From Micromonospora zamorensis (GTDB taxonomy: Bacteria > Actinomycetota > Actinomycetes > Mycobacteriales > Micromonosporaceae): a DNA stretch of 64,000 nt. The translations under genes and the position numbers were made by a program. The notes beneath the pieces are model-generated. The model was not told the DNA's origin and did not search any database. It worked only from the letters and a program-made list of their open reading frames with translations. Positions 27,697-36,325 of this stretch are shown here, in pieces; within the stretch, counting starts at the first letter, position 1, and every line of letters begins with the position of its first letter. The stretch lies in NCBI RefSeq assembly GCF_900090275.1, contig NZ_LT607755.1:6386001-6450000 (forward strand). Direction: 5' to 3'.

Positions 27697-30288
27697 ATGA
27701 ATACCGAAAAACTCACCACCAAGAGCCGCGAGACCATCACGGGCGCCGTCGCGCTGGCCAACCAGCGTGGCCACGCCACAGTGGAGCCCTGGCACCTGCT
27801 GCTGGCACTGCTGGACACCGACGGCTCGACCGCCACCGGTCTGCTGCGCGCCGTCGGGGCCGACCCGACCGAGCTGCGCCGGGCCGCCCAGCGCGCGGTC
27901 GACGGCCTTCCCGCCGCTCGCGGCTCCAGCCTCGCCGAGCCGACCCTGGCTCGGGAGTTCGTCAACGCCATCGGCGCCGCCGAGCAGATCGCCCGACCGT
28001 TGGGCGACGAGTACACCTCCACCGAGCACCTGCTCGCCGGCCTGGCCCGGGTGGGCGGCGCGGTGTCCGGTGCGCTGAAGACGGCCGGTGCCACCGAGGA
28101 CGCCCTGGTCGCGGCCTTCCCGACCGTGCGGGGTGGCGACCGGCGGGTCACCACCGCCGACCCGGAGCAGACCTATCAGGCCCTGACCAAGTACGGCGTC
28201 GACCTCACCGCCAGCGCCCGGGACGGCAAGATCGACCCGGTCATCGGCCGTGACTCCGAGATCCGCCGGGTCATCCAGGTGCTCTCCCGGCGTACGAAGA
28301 ACAACCCGGTGCTGATCGGTGAGCCCGGCGTCGGCAAGACCGCGATCGTCGAGGGGCTGGCCCAGCGGATCGTCACCGGTGACGTGCCCGAGTCGCTGCG
28401 CGACAAGAAGCTGATCTCGCTCGACCTTGGCGCGATGGTCGCCGGTGCGCAGTACCGGGGGCAGTTCGAGGAGCGGCTCAAGTCCGTCCTGGAGGAGATC
28501 AAGAACTCCAACGGGCAGGTGATCACCTTCCTCGACGAGCTGCACACCGTGGTCGGCGCCGGAAAGGGCGAGGGCTCGATGGACGCCGGCAACATGCTGA
28601 AGCCGATGCTGGCCCGTGGTGAGCTGCGGATGGTGGGCGCCACCACGCTGGACGAGTACCGCGAGCACGTCGAGAAGGACCCGGCTCTGGAGCGCCGTTT
28701 CCAGCCGGTGCTGGTCGGCGAGCCGACGATCGAGGACACCATCGGCATCCTGCGGGGGCTCAAGGAGCGCTACGAGGTGCACCACGGCGTACGGATCACC
28801 GACGCCGCGCTGGTCGCCGCCGCGACACTGTCGGACCGCTACATCACCGACCGGTTCCTGCCGGACAAGGCGATCGACCTGGTCGACGAGTCCGCGTCCC
28901 GGCTCCGGATGGAGATCGACTCCCGGCCGGTCGAGGTGGACGAGATCGAGCGGGCGGTCCGCCGGTTGGAGATCGAGGAAATGGCGCTGGCCAAGGAGCC
29001 GGACGCCGCCTCCGCCGAGCGGCTGGAGCGGTTGCGCAAGGAGCTGGCCGACAAGCGCGAGCAGCTCACTGTGCTCTCCGAGCGCTGGCAGACGGAGAAG
29101 AGCCACATCACCAAGCTCTCCACCGCGAAGGAGGAGCTGGAGCGCCTCGGCGGTGAGGCCGAGCGGGCCGAGCGCGACGGCGAGCTGGAGCGCGCCGCCG
29201 AGCTGCGCTACGGCCGCATCCCCGCCCTCAAGGTCGAGCTGAAGCAGGCCGCGGAGGAGCTGGCCCAGCTCCAGGCCGACGGCGCCATGCTCAAGGAGGA
29301 GGTCGGCGCGGACGACATCGCCGCGGTGGTCGCCTCCTGGACCGGCATCCCCGCCGGCCGCCTGCTCGAAGGCGAGACGGCCAAGCTGCTGCGGATGGAG
29401 GAGTCACTGGGCGGCCGGGTGGTCGGCCAGGCCGAGGCGGTCGGCGCGGTCTCCGACGCGGTACGCCGTGCACGGGCCGGAATCGCCGACCCGGATCGCC
29501 CGACCGGCAGCTTCCTCTTTCTCGGCCCCACGGGTGTCGGCAAGACGGAGCTGGCCAAGGCCCTCGCCGAGTTCCTCTTCGACGACGAGCGGGCGATGGT
29601 CCGCATCGACATGAGCGAGTACGGCGAGAAGCACTCGGTCGCCCGACTGGTGGGCGCCCCGCCCGGCTACGTCGGCTACACCGAGGGCGGCCAGCTCACC
29701 GAGGCGGTGCGCCGCAGGCCGTACTCGGTGATCCTGCTGGACGAGGTGGAGAAGGCCCACCCGGACGTCTTCGACGTGCTGCTCCAGGTGCTCGACGACG
29801 GTCGGCTCACCGACGGCCAGGGCCGCACTGTGGACTTCCGCAACGCCATCCTGGTCCTCACGTCCAACCTCGGGTCTTCGATGATCAGCGACCTGACCCT
29901 GGCCGAGGAGCAGCGCCGGGAGGGCGTCCTCGCCGTGGTGCGGTCGCACTTCAAGCCGGAGTTCCTCAACCGGCTGGACGACATCGTGGTCTTCGCCTCG
30001 CTGCTGGGCGACGATCTGCGTTCGATCGTCGACATCCAGTTGGACCGGATGCGGCGGCGGTTGGCCGACCGCAGGCTCGGCCTGGAGATCACCGATGCCG
30101 CTCGGGACTGGCTCGCCGAGCACGGCTACGACCCGATCTACGGCGCTCGCCCGCTGCGTCGCCTGATCCAGACGGCAATCGGCGACCAGCTTGCCAAGGC
30201 GCTCCTGTCCGGCCAGATCCGCGACGGCGAAACGGTGAAGGTGGACCGCGCCACCGAAACCAACACCCTCTCCGTAACCGCCGCCTGA
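27697..30288 (+). CDS. clpB: Disaggregase ClpB (AAA+ Hsp100)
   Basis: 863 aa, standard ClpB length, starting ATG 27697 after GGGGGAGCCC. An N-terminal Clp repeat domain (1-150) is followed by NBD1 with Walker A GEPGVGKT, a middle coiled-coil domain (about 400-530, [20 protein letters not shown]), and NBD2 with GPTGVGKT and the pore loop [11 protein letters not shown]. The C-terminus lacks an IGL/F motif for ClpP, so this is a disaggregase partner of DnaK, not a protease subunit. HspR control is indicated by the HAIR site upstream. A hairpin at 30301 ends it. Confidence 0.98.
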   Translation: MNTEKLTTKSRETITGAVALANQRGHATVEPWHLLLALLDTDGSTATGLLRAVGADPTELRRAAQRAVDGLPAARGSSLAEPTLAREFVNAIGAAEQIARPLGDEYTSTEHLLAGLARVGGAVSGALKTAGATEDALVAAFPTVRGGDRRVTTADPEQTYQALTKYGVDLTASARDGKIDPVIGRDSEIRRVIQVLSRRTKNNPVLIGEPGVGKTAIVEGLAQRIVTGDVPESLRDKKLISLDLGAMVAGAQYRGQFEERLKSVLEEIKNSNGQVITFLDELHTVVGAGKGEGSMDAGNMLKPMLARGELRMVGATTLDEYREHVEKDPALERRFQPVLVGEPTIEDTIGILRGLKERYEVHHGVRITDAALVAAATLSDRYITDRFLPDKAIDLVDESASRLRMEIDSRPVEVDEIERAVRRLEIEEMALAKEPDAASAERLERLRKELADKREQLTVLSERWQTEKSHITKLSTAKEELERLGGEAERAERDGELERAAELRYGRIPALKVELKQAAEELAQLQADGAMLKEEVGADDIAAVVASWTGIPAGRLLEGETAKLLRMEESLGGRVVGQAEAVGAVSDAVRRARAGIADPDRPTGSFLFLGPTGVGKTELAKALAEFLFDDERAMVRIDMSEYGEKHSVARLVGAPPGYVGYTEGGQLTEAVRRRPYSVILLDEVEKAHPDVFDVLLQVLDDGRLTDGQGRTVDFRNAILVLTSNLGSSMISDLTLAEEQRREGVLAVVRSHFKPEFLNRLDDIVVFASLLGDDLRSIVDIQLDRMRRRLADRRLGLEITDAARDWLAEHGYDPIYGARPLRRLIQTAIGDQLAKALLSGQIRDGETVKVDRATETNTLSVTAA

Positions 30289-30300
30289 TCCGTCGCACCC

Positions 30301-30334
30301 GGGCCGATCCCGCCTCCGCAGGCGGGGTCGGCCC
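30301..30334 (+). terminator. clpB terminator hairpin
   Basis: Arms 30301-30315 and 30320-30334 pair over 15 bp with one mismatch and a 4-nt loop, beginning 12 nt after the clpB stop. Confidence 0.8.
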
Positions 30335-30423
30335 GACACGTTCTCCGCCCCCACCGACACTCCGCCGGGACGCTGCGTAGCTGCCGCATCACCAGAAAAT
30401 GATTTGTTTCCCCAGGTGCGCGG

Positions 30424-30465
30424 GGTTGTTACCGTTCCCGCCGACGCACTTGGGGAGGTGGTCGG
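30424..30465 (+). promoter_or_regulatory. 42-nt promoter/leader, copy A (duplicated at 34725)
   Basis: Begins GGTTGTTACCGT and ends with the ribosome binding site GGGGAGGTGG and TCGG next to the start codon. 37 of 42 positions are identical to copy B upstream of the second DUF4178 gene. TACCGT may be the -10 element. Confidence 0.7.
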
Positions 30466-30466
30466 C

Positions 30467-31093
30467 ATGAATGGTCCTGTGGCGTACCTGGTAACGACGC
30501 TGGGGTGTCTGATCGGAGTCGCCGGGGTCGTGGTGGCGGTGGTGGCGGTACGCAAGGGCCGTAAGGCCGCCCGGCCGGCGGCACCCGCCGACCCGTTCCG
30601 GGACACCGACAGCGACGCGCTCCGCGGCGACCCGCGCAGGCTCAAGCCCGGCGACATCGTCGAGATCCGCCGGGTGTCGTACGCGGTCCGGGGCTCGGTG
30701 CATCTGAATGAGGGCGGCTGGGGCTGGGCCGAGCACCTGCTGGACACCGTCGAGGGCGACAAGCGCTGGCTCTCCGTGGAGGAGGACCCGGACCTGGAGC
30801 TGGTGCTCTGGACCGCCGAGCCGGCCGCCACGATCACCCCGGGTGCATCCACCCTCGACTTTGCCGGCCGCCGCTACGCCTCGGAGGAGTCCGGTCAGGC
30901 CCGCTTCACGGCCACCGGCAGCACCGGCCTCGACCCCAGTGGCACCCTTCGATACCACGACTACCGGTCCCAGGGCGGCGAACGGCTCTCCTTCGAGGCG
31001 TACGGCCAGGCCGGCTGGGAGGTCGCCCGGGGCGAGCAGTTGCACCGCGCCGACGTGATGGTTTACCCGCAGGCCGGACCGGAGGCCAGCTGA
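30467..31093 (+). CDS. DUF4178 membrane-anchored protein (first copy)
   Basis: 208 aa from ATG 30467 with a strong GGGGAGGTGG ribosome binding site. An N-terminal transmembrane helix (VAYLVTTLGCLIGVAGVVVAVVAV) is followed by a basic linker and a beta-rich soluble DUF4178 domain with RLKPGDIVEIRRVSYAVRGSV, LELVLWTAEP and LRYHDYRSQGGERLSFEAYG. It is the first gene of a five-gene run: DUF4178, DUF2617, DUF4247, DUF350, aminopropyltransferase. DUF4178 proteins recur near DUF350 and polyamine enzymes, hinting at a membrane-associated polyamine or stress system; exact role unknown. A paralogue lies at 34767. Confidence 0.88.
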   Translation: MNGPVAYLVTTLGCLIGVAGVVVAVVAVRKGRKAARPAAPADPFRDTDSDALRGDPRRLKPGDIVEIRRVSYAVRGSVHLNEGGWGWAEHLLDTVEGDKRWLSVEEDPDLELVLWTAEPAATITPGASTLDFAGRRYASEESGQARFTATGSTGLDPSGTLRYHDYRSQGGERLSFEAYGQAGWEVARGEQLHRADVMVYPQAGPEAS

Positions 31094-31094
31094 C

Positions 31095-31607
31095 GTGTTG
31101 GTGAGCCTCCACACCCCGTACGTCGACACCTGCGCCGCCGACTTGAGCCTGGCACTCGGTGGGCTGGAGCGGCCCGCGTTGCACGTCCACGACCTCACGC
31201 TGCCCGGGGAGGTCCGGCTGCGGCTGCGCCTGCTCGGCGCGTCCCACCAGGTCGTACTGGCCGAACCCGGTGGTGCGGCCGGACTCACCGAGACGGTCGC
31301 CTGCCTGCCTGGTCGGCCGCCGCACCTGCCCGGCGCCCTGCATGACGAGGCGGCCGGCTACCGCTTCACCGCCAGCGTGCTGCGCCCCGCCGACGGCGAG
31401 TTGCACACCCGGATCGCCGGGCTCCGCGCCGACCTGGCCGACGACCCGTACGCCCTGGTCGGAGTCTTTCCCGGTGACCCGGACGCGGTCACCGCGCTGG
31501 CCGTACGCACCGACCTGCCGCACGGGTCGGTCGGCTGGCGTACCTGGCACGCGTACCCCCAGACCAATGAGCTGGTCCTGACCGAGACGGTGGTGGCACT
31601 GCGATGA
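31095..31607 (+). CDS. DUF2617 family protein
   Basis: 170 aa from GTG 31095, one base after the DUF4178 stop. The N-terminal MLVSLHTPYVDTCAADLSLALG block and the C-terminal GWRTWHAYPQTNELVLTET block are typical of DUF2617. It is soluble, with no signal peptide. The 3' end overlaps the next gene by 4 bp (ATGA), so the DUF4178-DUF2617-DUF4247 set is translationally coupled. No biochemical function is known to me. Confidence 0.85.
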   Translation: MLVSLHTPYVDTCAADLSLALGGLERPALHVHDLTLPGEVRLRLRLLGASHQVVLAEPGGAAGLTETVACLPGRPPHLPGALHDEAAGYRFTASVLRPADGELHTRIAGLRADLADDPYALVGVFPGDPDAVTALAVRTDLPHGSVGWRTWHAYPQTNELVLTETVVALR

Positions 31608-32029
31608 CGTACCGACGCTGGTTCGTGGTGGGCGCGGCGGTGGCCGTGGTCGGCGTGCTGGTCGCGGCCTTCGCGCTCGTCAACGGCACCTTCTCCCCGC
31701 GCGCCTACGTGCAGGACAGGTACTCGCGAGCGGCCAGCCGGGACATCGGCCGGCAAGCAACCGCGTACACCTCGTCCAAGTCACCGACCACTGTCGCCAA
31801 GGAACTGACCGACGCGTGGAAGCCGTCCGACCGGTACGCCGACAGCAGCGGCGTCTACCTGCGCTACGACGACGACTCGGTGGTGATCCTGCCGATCGCC
31901 GCCGGCTCGGTGATCCTGCTCGAGGACATGGACACCGCTCACCCCCGCTACCACTCGACCGTCGGGTCGTACTGGGGCTGGGGACGCGGCAGCAGCGTTC
32001 GGGGCGGCGGCCCCGGCACCGGCAAGTAG
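31604..32029 (+). CDS. DUF4247 membrane-anchored protein
   Basis: 141 aa with an N-terminal signal-anchor (WFVVGAAVAVVGVLVAAFALVNG) and an extracytoplasmic domain containing VYLRYDDDSVVILPIAAGSVILLEDMD, the DUF4247 pattern. It ends in a Gly-rich tail (GWGRGSSVRGGGPGTGK). It overlaps the DUF2617 stop by ATGA. It probably sits on the outer face of the membrane next to DUF350 and DUF4178. Confidence 0.85.
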   Translation: MTYRRWFVVGAAVAVVGVLVAAFALVNGTFSPRAYVQDRYSRAASRDIGRQATAYTSSKSPTTVAKELTDAWKPSDRYADSSGVYLRYDDDSVVILPIAAGSVILLEDMDTAHPRYHSTVGSYWGWGRGSSVRGGGPGTGK

Positions 32030-32063
32030 CCCGACACCCGACCCCTTCACCTGGAGCCCCTCC

Positions 32064-32486
32064 GTGCAGAACCTCGTCACCGATCTGCTGGCCACCCTCG
32101 CCTTCGGCGCGGTCGGCGTCGTCCTCATGGGCGTCGGCTACGCGCTGGTCGACCTGACCACTCCTGGCAAGCTCCACGAACTGATCTGGACCGAGCGCAA
32201 CCGCAACGCGGCGCTGCTGCTCGCGTCCAACCTGCTCGGCGTCGGCACCATCGTGGTCGCGGCGATCGTCGCCAGCGACGACGACTTCGCCCTGGGGCTG
32301 GTCGGCGCGGCGGCGTACGGGATCGTCGGCCTGGTCATCATGGCCGCCGCGTTCCTGCTGCTCGACGCGGTGACCCCCGGCCGGCTCGGCGAGCTGCTGG
32401 TCGACCCGGAGCCGCACCCCGCCGTGTGGGTGTCGGCCGTGGTGCACCTGGCCACCGGCGCGATCATCGCCGCCGCGATCCTCTGA
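32064..32486 (+). CDS. DUF350 integral membrane protein
   Basis: 140 aa from GTG 32064. It has four transmembrane helices arranged as two similar halves: LATLAFGAVGVVLMGVGYALVDLTTPGKL and YGIVGLVIMAAAFLLLDAVTPGRL both end in the DUF350 D-x-x-TPGKL/GRL motif, which is seen directly and implies internal duplication. DUF350 proteins (E. coli YjfL type) are found next to polyamine or glutathionylspermidine enzymes. Third to fourth step of the operon; function unknown. Confidence 0.9.
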   Translation: MQNLVTDLLATLAFGAVGVVLMGVGYALVDLTTPGKLHELIWTERNRNAALLLASNLLGVGTIVVAAIVASDDDFALGLVGAAAYGIVGLVIMAAAFLLLDAVTPGRLGELLVDPEPHPAVWVSAVVHLATGAIIAAAIL

Positions 32487-32538
32487 TGGCCGGGGGTCCG
32501 CGACCGGGCGGTGCCGGCCGGCCGTACCCGGGGCGGTC

Positions 32539-34131
32539 ATGAGCACCGGGGCACCGCCGGTGGTCGACAGCGGCACCGACGCCCGACCGCACTGGCGGCT
32601 GGCCCGCGCGGCGGTGCTGCTCGCGGTCTTCGTCTGCGCCGCCTGCGGGCTGGTCTACGAGCTGGCCCTGGTCGCGCTCGGCAGCTACCTGATCGGCGAC
32701 ACCGTCGGGCAGGCGTCGATCGTGCTCGGCGTGATGGTCTTCGCGATGGGGGTCGGCGCGCTGGTCGCGAAGCCGTTGCAGCCCCGGGCCGCCGCCGCGT
32801 TCGCGGTGATCGAACTGACCCTGGCCCTGCTCGGTGGTCTGTCCGTGCTCGGCCTCTACGCCGCCTTCGCCTGGCTCGACCTGTACGGCCCGGCGCTGGT
32901 CGGCACCGCCTTCGTGCTGGGCCTGCTGATCGGCGCGGAGATTCCACTGCTGATGGTGATGCTGCAGCGCATCCGCGAGCAGGCCGCCGGCAGTGCGGTG
33001 GCCGACCTGTTCGCCGCCGACTACGTCGGCGCGCTGCTCGGCGGGCTCGCCTTCCCGTTCCTGTTGATCCCCGTCTTCGGCCAGCTCAAGGGTGCCCTGG
33101 TGGTCGGCGCGGTGAACGCGGTGGCCGGCCTCGCCCTGGTCTGCACGGTGTTCCGGAGGGAGCTGAGCCGCCGGGCCCGGCTCGTCCTCGGCGCCGGCTC
33201 TGTCGTGGTCGCGCTCTGCCTGGGGTACGCCTGGGTGACCGCCGCCGACTTCGAGGTGACCGCCCGGCAGCAGCTCTACCGGGACCCCGTGGTGTACGCC
33301 GAACGCTCCCGTTATCAGGAGATCGTGCTGACCCGGTCGGTGCGGGAGGTTGGCCACGCCGACACCGACCTGCGGTTGTTCCTCAACGGTGATCTCCAGT
33401 TCAGCTCGGTCGACGAGTACCGCTACCACGAGGCGCTGGTGCATCCGGCGATGCGCGGCCCGCGCGGTGACGTCCTGGTTCTCGGTGCTGGCGACGGCCT
33501 CGCCGTCCGGGAGATCCTGCGGTACCCGGACGTCCGGCGGGTGACAGTGGTCGACCTCGACCCGGCGGTGGTGGCCCTGGCCAGCACCGTGCCGCAGCTG
33601 CGGGCGCTCAACGGCGGCTCGCTCGACGACCCCCGCGTACGGGTGCTGAACACTGACGCGTTCGGCTGGCTGCGTACCGCCGCCGAGCGCTTCGACGTGG
33701 TGGTCGCCGACCTGCCCGACCCGGACGAGACGGCCACCGCCAAGCTCTACACCGTCGAGTTCTACGCGTTGATCAGGTCGGTGCTCGCCGAGCAGGGACG
33801 GCTGGTGGTGCAGTCCGGCTCGCCATACTTCGCGCCCCGCTCATACTGGTCGATCGATGCGTCGGTGCGGGAAGCCGGCTTCGCCACCGTGCCGTACCAC
33901 GTCGACGTGCCGTCCTTCGGCGACTGGGGGTTCCTGCTGGCCACGGCGGGAACCGTCCCGCCGGTGCTGGAACTGCCGGCCGACGCGCTCCGGCTGCGTT
34001 TCCTCGACCCGGGCGTGCTGCGGGCGGCGGCGGTCTTTCCCGCCGACCGCGCTCGTCTGAACGTGCCCCCCAGCACCCTCCTCCAACCGAGGGTCCTCGA
34101 CTACGCCCGCACGGAGTGGCGCGGCTACTGA
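32539..34131 (+). CDS. Membrane-embedded polyamine aminopropyltransferase (spermidine synthase family)
   Basis: 530 aa. The N-terminal half has seven or so transmembrane helices (VLLAVFVCAACGLVYELALV, IVLGVMVFAMGVGALVA, AFVLGLLIGAEIPLLMVML). The C-terminal half is the SpeE-like domain: FLNGDLQFSSVDEYRYHEALVHP, the decarboxylated-SAM motif VLVLGAGDGLAVREI, VTVVDLDPAVVALA, and the catalytic-Asp region VVVADLPDPDE. It transfers an aminopropyl group to a diamine at the membrane. Last gene of the DUF4178-DUF350 set. The D-LPDPD motif is complete, so catalysis is plausible; the acceptor is unknown. Confidence 0.9.
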   Translation: MSTGAPPVVDSGTDARPHWRLARAAVLLAVFVCAACGLVYELALVALGSYLIGDTVGQASIVLGVMVFAMGVGALVAKPLQPRAAAAFAVIELTLALLGGLSVLGLYAAFAWLDLYGPALVGTAFVLGLLIGAEIPLLMVMLQRIREQAAGSAVADLFAADYVGALLGGLAFPFLLIPVFGQLKGALVVGAVNAVAGLALVCTVFRRELSRRARLVLGAGSVVVALCLGYAWVTAADFEVTARQQLYRDPVVYAERSRYQEIVLTRSVREVGHADTDLRLFLNGDLQFSSVDEYRYHEALVHPAMRGPRGDVLVLGAGDGLAVREILRYPDVRRVTVVDLDPAVVALASTVPQLRALNGGSLDDPRVRVLNTDAFGWLRTAAERFDVVVADLPDPDETATAKLYTVEFYALIRSVLAEQGRLVVQSGSPYFAPRSYWSIDASVREAGFATVPYHVDVPSFGDWGFLLATAGTVPPVLELPADALRLRFLDPGVLRAAAVFPADRARLNVPPSTLLQPRVLDYARTEWRGY

Positions 34132-34243
34132 CCCCATCATCTGGCGCCAGAACACGGTGGCTGTGTCAGGAGAGAGTCCGCTCATGGCGCAAACCTCTTG
34201 ACTAACGGGGTGGAGTGGGTGCGAACGGGGAAAGGGTGGAGGC

Positions 34244-34624
34244 ATGTTTGGGATGCGCAAGGCTTGGGAGCGCGAATTGGGCGCGGCCGTCGACGAGTTG
34301 GTGGCGGCTGACACGCTCGCCTTCGGTGGGGTGGGAATCGCGGGCAAGCTGTTGCCGGTGACCGAGGCATACCAACGGGTCGAGGCCGCCATCGACGACC
34401 ACCCCGAGGAGGTACGCCGGCAGCTCGACCGCGTGCTCGCCGACGGCACACCCGCCGGCCGGGCGTACGCGGCGACGCTGCTGGAGCGGATCGACCCGGC
34501 GGCGGCCCGAGCGGCCTGGACGTCGCTGCGCGACGACCCGAGCGAGTTCACCACCTTCGTCGGCTGCGTGATGGACCGCGAAACCATCGGGAACTACGCC
34601 ACCCAGCGCCTCGCTGCGGCGTGA
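34244..34624 (+). CDS. Hypothetical protein, 126 aa
   Basis: Starts ATG 34244 with a GGTGGAGGC ribosome binding site. All-helical and soluble: MFGMRKAWERELGAAVDELV, then a block VEAAIDDHPEEVRRQLDRVLADGTPAGRAYAATLLERIDP that reads like a HEAT-type helical repeat, then ETIGNYATQRLAAA. I do not recognise a family. It lies between the aminopropyltransferase gene and the second DUF4178 gene, with its own upstream gap of 112 bp that includes a TTGACT hexamer. Confidence 0.75.
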   Translation: MFGMRKAWERELGAAVDELVAADTLAFGGVGIAGKLLPVTEAYQRVEAAIDDHPEEVRRQLDRVLADGTPAGRAYAATLLERIDPAAARAAWTSLRDDPSEFTTFVGCVMDRETIGNYATQRLAAA

Positions 34625-34724
34625 GTCATCCGCCATCAACGTGCGAGGGTGCACACCGGGCGACACCACGGGTGCCGTCGGTAGCTGAGCTGTCCGTCAC
34701 GGTACGGGTCCGGATCGTGCCTGC

Positions 34725-34766
34725 GGTTGTTACCGTCTGCGCCGACGTACCTGGGGAGGTGGTCGG
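34725..34766 (+). promoter_or_regulatory. 42-nt promoter/leader, copy B (duplicate of 30424)
   Basis: Begins GGTTGTTACCGT and ends at the start codon of the second DUF4178 gene, including GGGGAGGTGGTCGG. 37 of 42 bases match copy A. Confidence 0.7.
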
Positions 34767-35372
34767 GTGAGCGGGTCAGCGGTGTACCTGGTGGTGGCCC
34801 TTGCCGTACTCGTGGCGGTCGTGGTTGTGATCATCGTGCGGGCCCGGCTGCGAGCCGCGGCCCGGCCCGACGGCACGCTGCCACCCGGCCGTGCGGCGGG
34901 GACGCCGGACGACGGACCGCTCCGCCTGACCCTGGGCGACCGGGTGCGGATCCAGGACCGGGAGTACGTGGTGAGTGGCACGGTCCGACTGGTCGAGGGG
35001 GACTGGAGCTGGGTGCAGCACCTGCTCGACGACGACTCCGGCACCCGTCACCGGCTCTCCGTGGAGGACGGCCCGGAACTGGAGCTGGTGCTCTGGACGG
35101 CCGAGCCGGGCGCGACAGTCACCCCGGGGGCCCCGACCATCGACCTCGGCGGCCGGCGGTACACGTGGGCCGAGACAGGGCAGGCCCGCTACACCGCCAC
35201 CGCGGAGACCGGGCTGCCGTCGGCCGGGACGATGCGCTACCACGACTACCAGTCGGGTGGCGCCGCGCGGCTCTCCTTCGAGGCGTACGGCGAAGAGGGC
35301 TGGCGGGTCGCCCGAGGTGACCTTCTCGACCCCGCCGACCTGACGATCCATCCCACGTCCGAGGAGCACTGA
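34767..35372 (+). CDS. DUF4178 membrane-anchored protein (second copy)
   Basis: 201 aa from GTG 34767. Same architecture as the gene at 30467: one N-terminal helix (VYLVVALAVLVAVVVVIIV), a basic linker, then a DUF4178 domain with RLTLGDRVRIQDREYVVSGTV, LELVLWTAEPGATVTPGAPT and MRYHDYQSGGAARLSFEAYG. Coding sequence and 42-nt leader are both similar to the first copy, so the gene is a duplicate of the whole promoter-gene unit. It is separated from the first copy by the operon body. Confidence 0.88.
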   Translation: MSGSAVYLVVALAVLVAVVVVIIVRARLRAAARPDGTLPPGRAAGTPDDGPLRLTLGDRVRIQDREYVVSGTVRLVEGDWSWVQHLLDDDSGTRHRLSVEDGPELELVLWTAEPGATVTPGAPTIDLGGRRYTWAETGQARYTATAETGLPSAGTMRYHDYQSGGAARLSFEAYGEEGWRVARGDLLDPADLTIHPTSEEH

Positions 35373-35464
35373 GCCGAACCGGGCGGGACGCGCGGGGTCG
35401 ACACGGCATGCCGAACTGGCTTGTTGTCGATACGGTGTGGTCGCGATCTTAGGGAAGGAGAATC

Positions 35465-36253
35465 GTGGTCGATTCCCAGAGCACGCCGGCCCGTCAGCGG
35501 CCATCCATTGTGTCGATTTCCAGCTACCTGCTCTTCCTGTTCCTGGCGTGCCAGGTGATCAGTCTGATCATCACGCTCAGCACCATCGGTAAGACGCGCG
35601 ACGCCCTTCGTGACGCGTACGCGGGCAGCAACGTCGAGAACGCCGATCAGGTGGGTGACGTCTTCTACGCCATCGGCCTCGGCAGCGCCATTCTGGTGCT
35701 GTTGCTCGCGGTCGTGCTGGGCGTTCTGGCCCTCTTCAACAACCAGGGCCGCAACGGCGCCCGGATCACCACCTGGATCGTCGGCGGCATCATGGTCTGC
35801 TGCGTGGGTGGTGGCCTGCTCAGCAACGCGGCCGGTGGTTTCACCGCCGGTGGAGAGACCGGCGCCAACGGGCCGAGCAGTGAAGAGGTCCAGCGCCGGT
35901 TGGAGGAGGCCCTGCCCTCCTGGGCCACCGCGGTGAGCCTGCTGCTCGGCGTGATCAGCCTGATCTCGCTGCTCGCGGCGCTGATCCTGCTGGCGATGCC
36001 GAAGGCGAACGCGTTCTTCCGCAAGCCGACCGCGGCGTGGGAGCCGCCGACCCCGGGCGCCAGCTACCAGGCCCCGGGTCAGCCCGGTTACCCGCAGGCC
36101 CCGGGTCAGCCCGGTTACCCGCAGTCGTCCGGTGAGCCGGGCTACCCGCAGTCGAGTGGGGAGCCGAGCTACCCGCCGCCGCCGGGCACGAACCGGCCGG
36201 ACGACACGCCGCCCGCGGACCGTCCGGGGTCAACCCCGCCGTCGACGAGTTGA
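35465..36253 (+). CDS. Four-helix membrane protein with Pro/Gly/Tyr-rich tail
   Basis: 262 aa from GTG 35465 with an AAGGAG ribosome binding site. Four transmembrane helices (SYLLFLFLACQVISLIITL, AIGLGSAILVLLLAVVLGVLALF, TWIVGGIMVCCVGGGLLSNA, AVSLLLGVISLISLLAALILLAM) are followed by a cytoplasmic-looking tail of PGYPQ-type repeats (PGQPGYPQAPGQPGYPQSSG). The helix arrangement and the K/A-NAFF boundary are repeated in the next gene, so the two are paralogues. Function unknown. Confidence 0.8.
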   Translation: MVDSQSTPARQRPSIVSISSYLLFLFLACQVISLIITLSTIGKTRDALRDAYAGSNVENADQVGDVFYAIGLGSAILVLLLAVVLGVLALFNNQGRNGARITTWIVGGIMVCCVGGGLLSNAAGGFTAGGETGANGPSSEEVQRRLEEALPSWATAVSLLLGVISLISLLAALILLAMPKANAFFRKPTAAWEPPTPGASYQAPGQPGYPQAPGQPGYPQSSGEPGYPQSSGEPSYPPPPGTNRPDDTPPADRPGSTPPSTS

Positions 36254-36278
36254 TCGACAGATAAGCACGACGCCGACG

Positions 36279-36320
36279 ATCCCTCCGAGTAGGTTGCAAC
36301 CCGACGCCTACCGGAGGGAT
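36279..36320 (+). promoter_or_regulatory. Hairpin whose 3' arm contains the ribosome binding site of the next gene
   Basis: ATCCCTCCG (36279-36287) + GTAGG (36289-36293) pairs with CCTAC (36307-36311) + CGGAGGGAT (36312-36320), a 14-bp stem with one bulged A and a 13-nt loop. The GGAGGG in the right arm is 8 nt before the GTG at 36326. It could be a terminator for the preceding gene or a fold that hides the ribosome binding site. Confidence 0.55.
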
Positions 36321-36325
36321 TCGTC

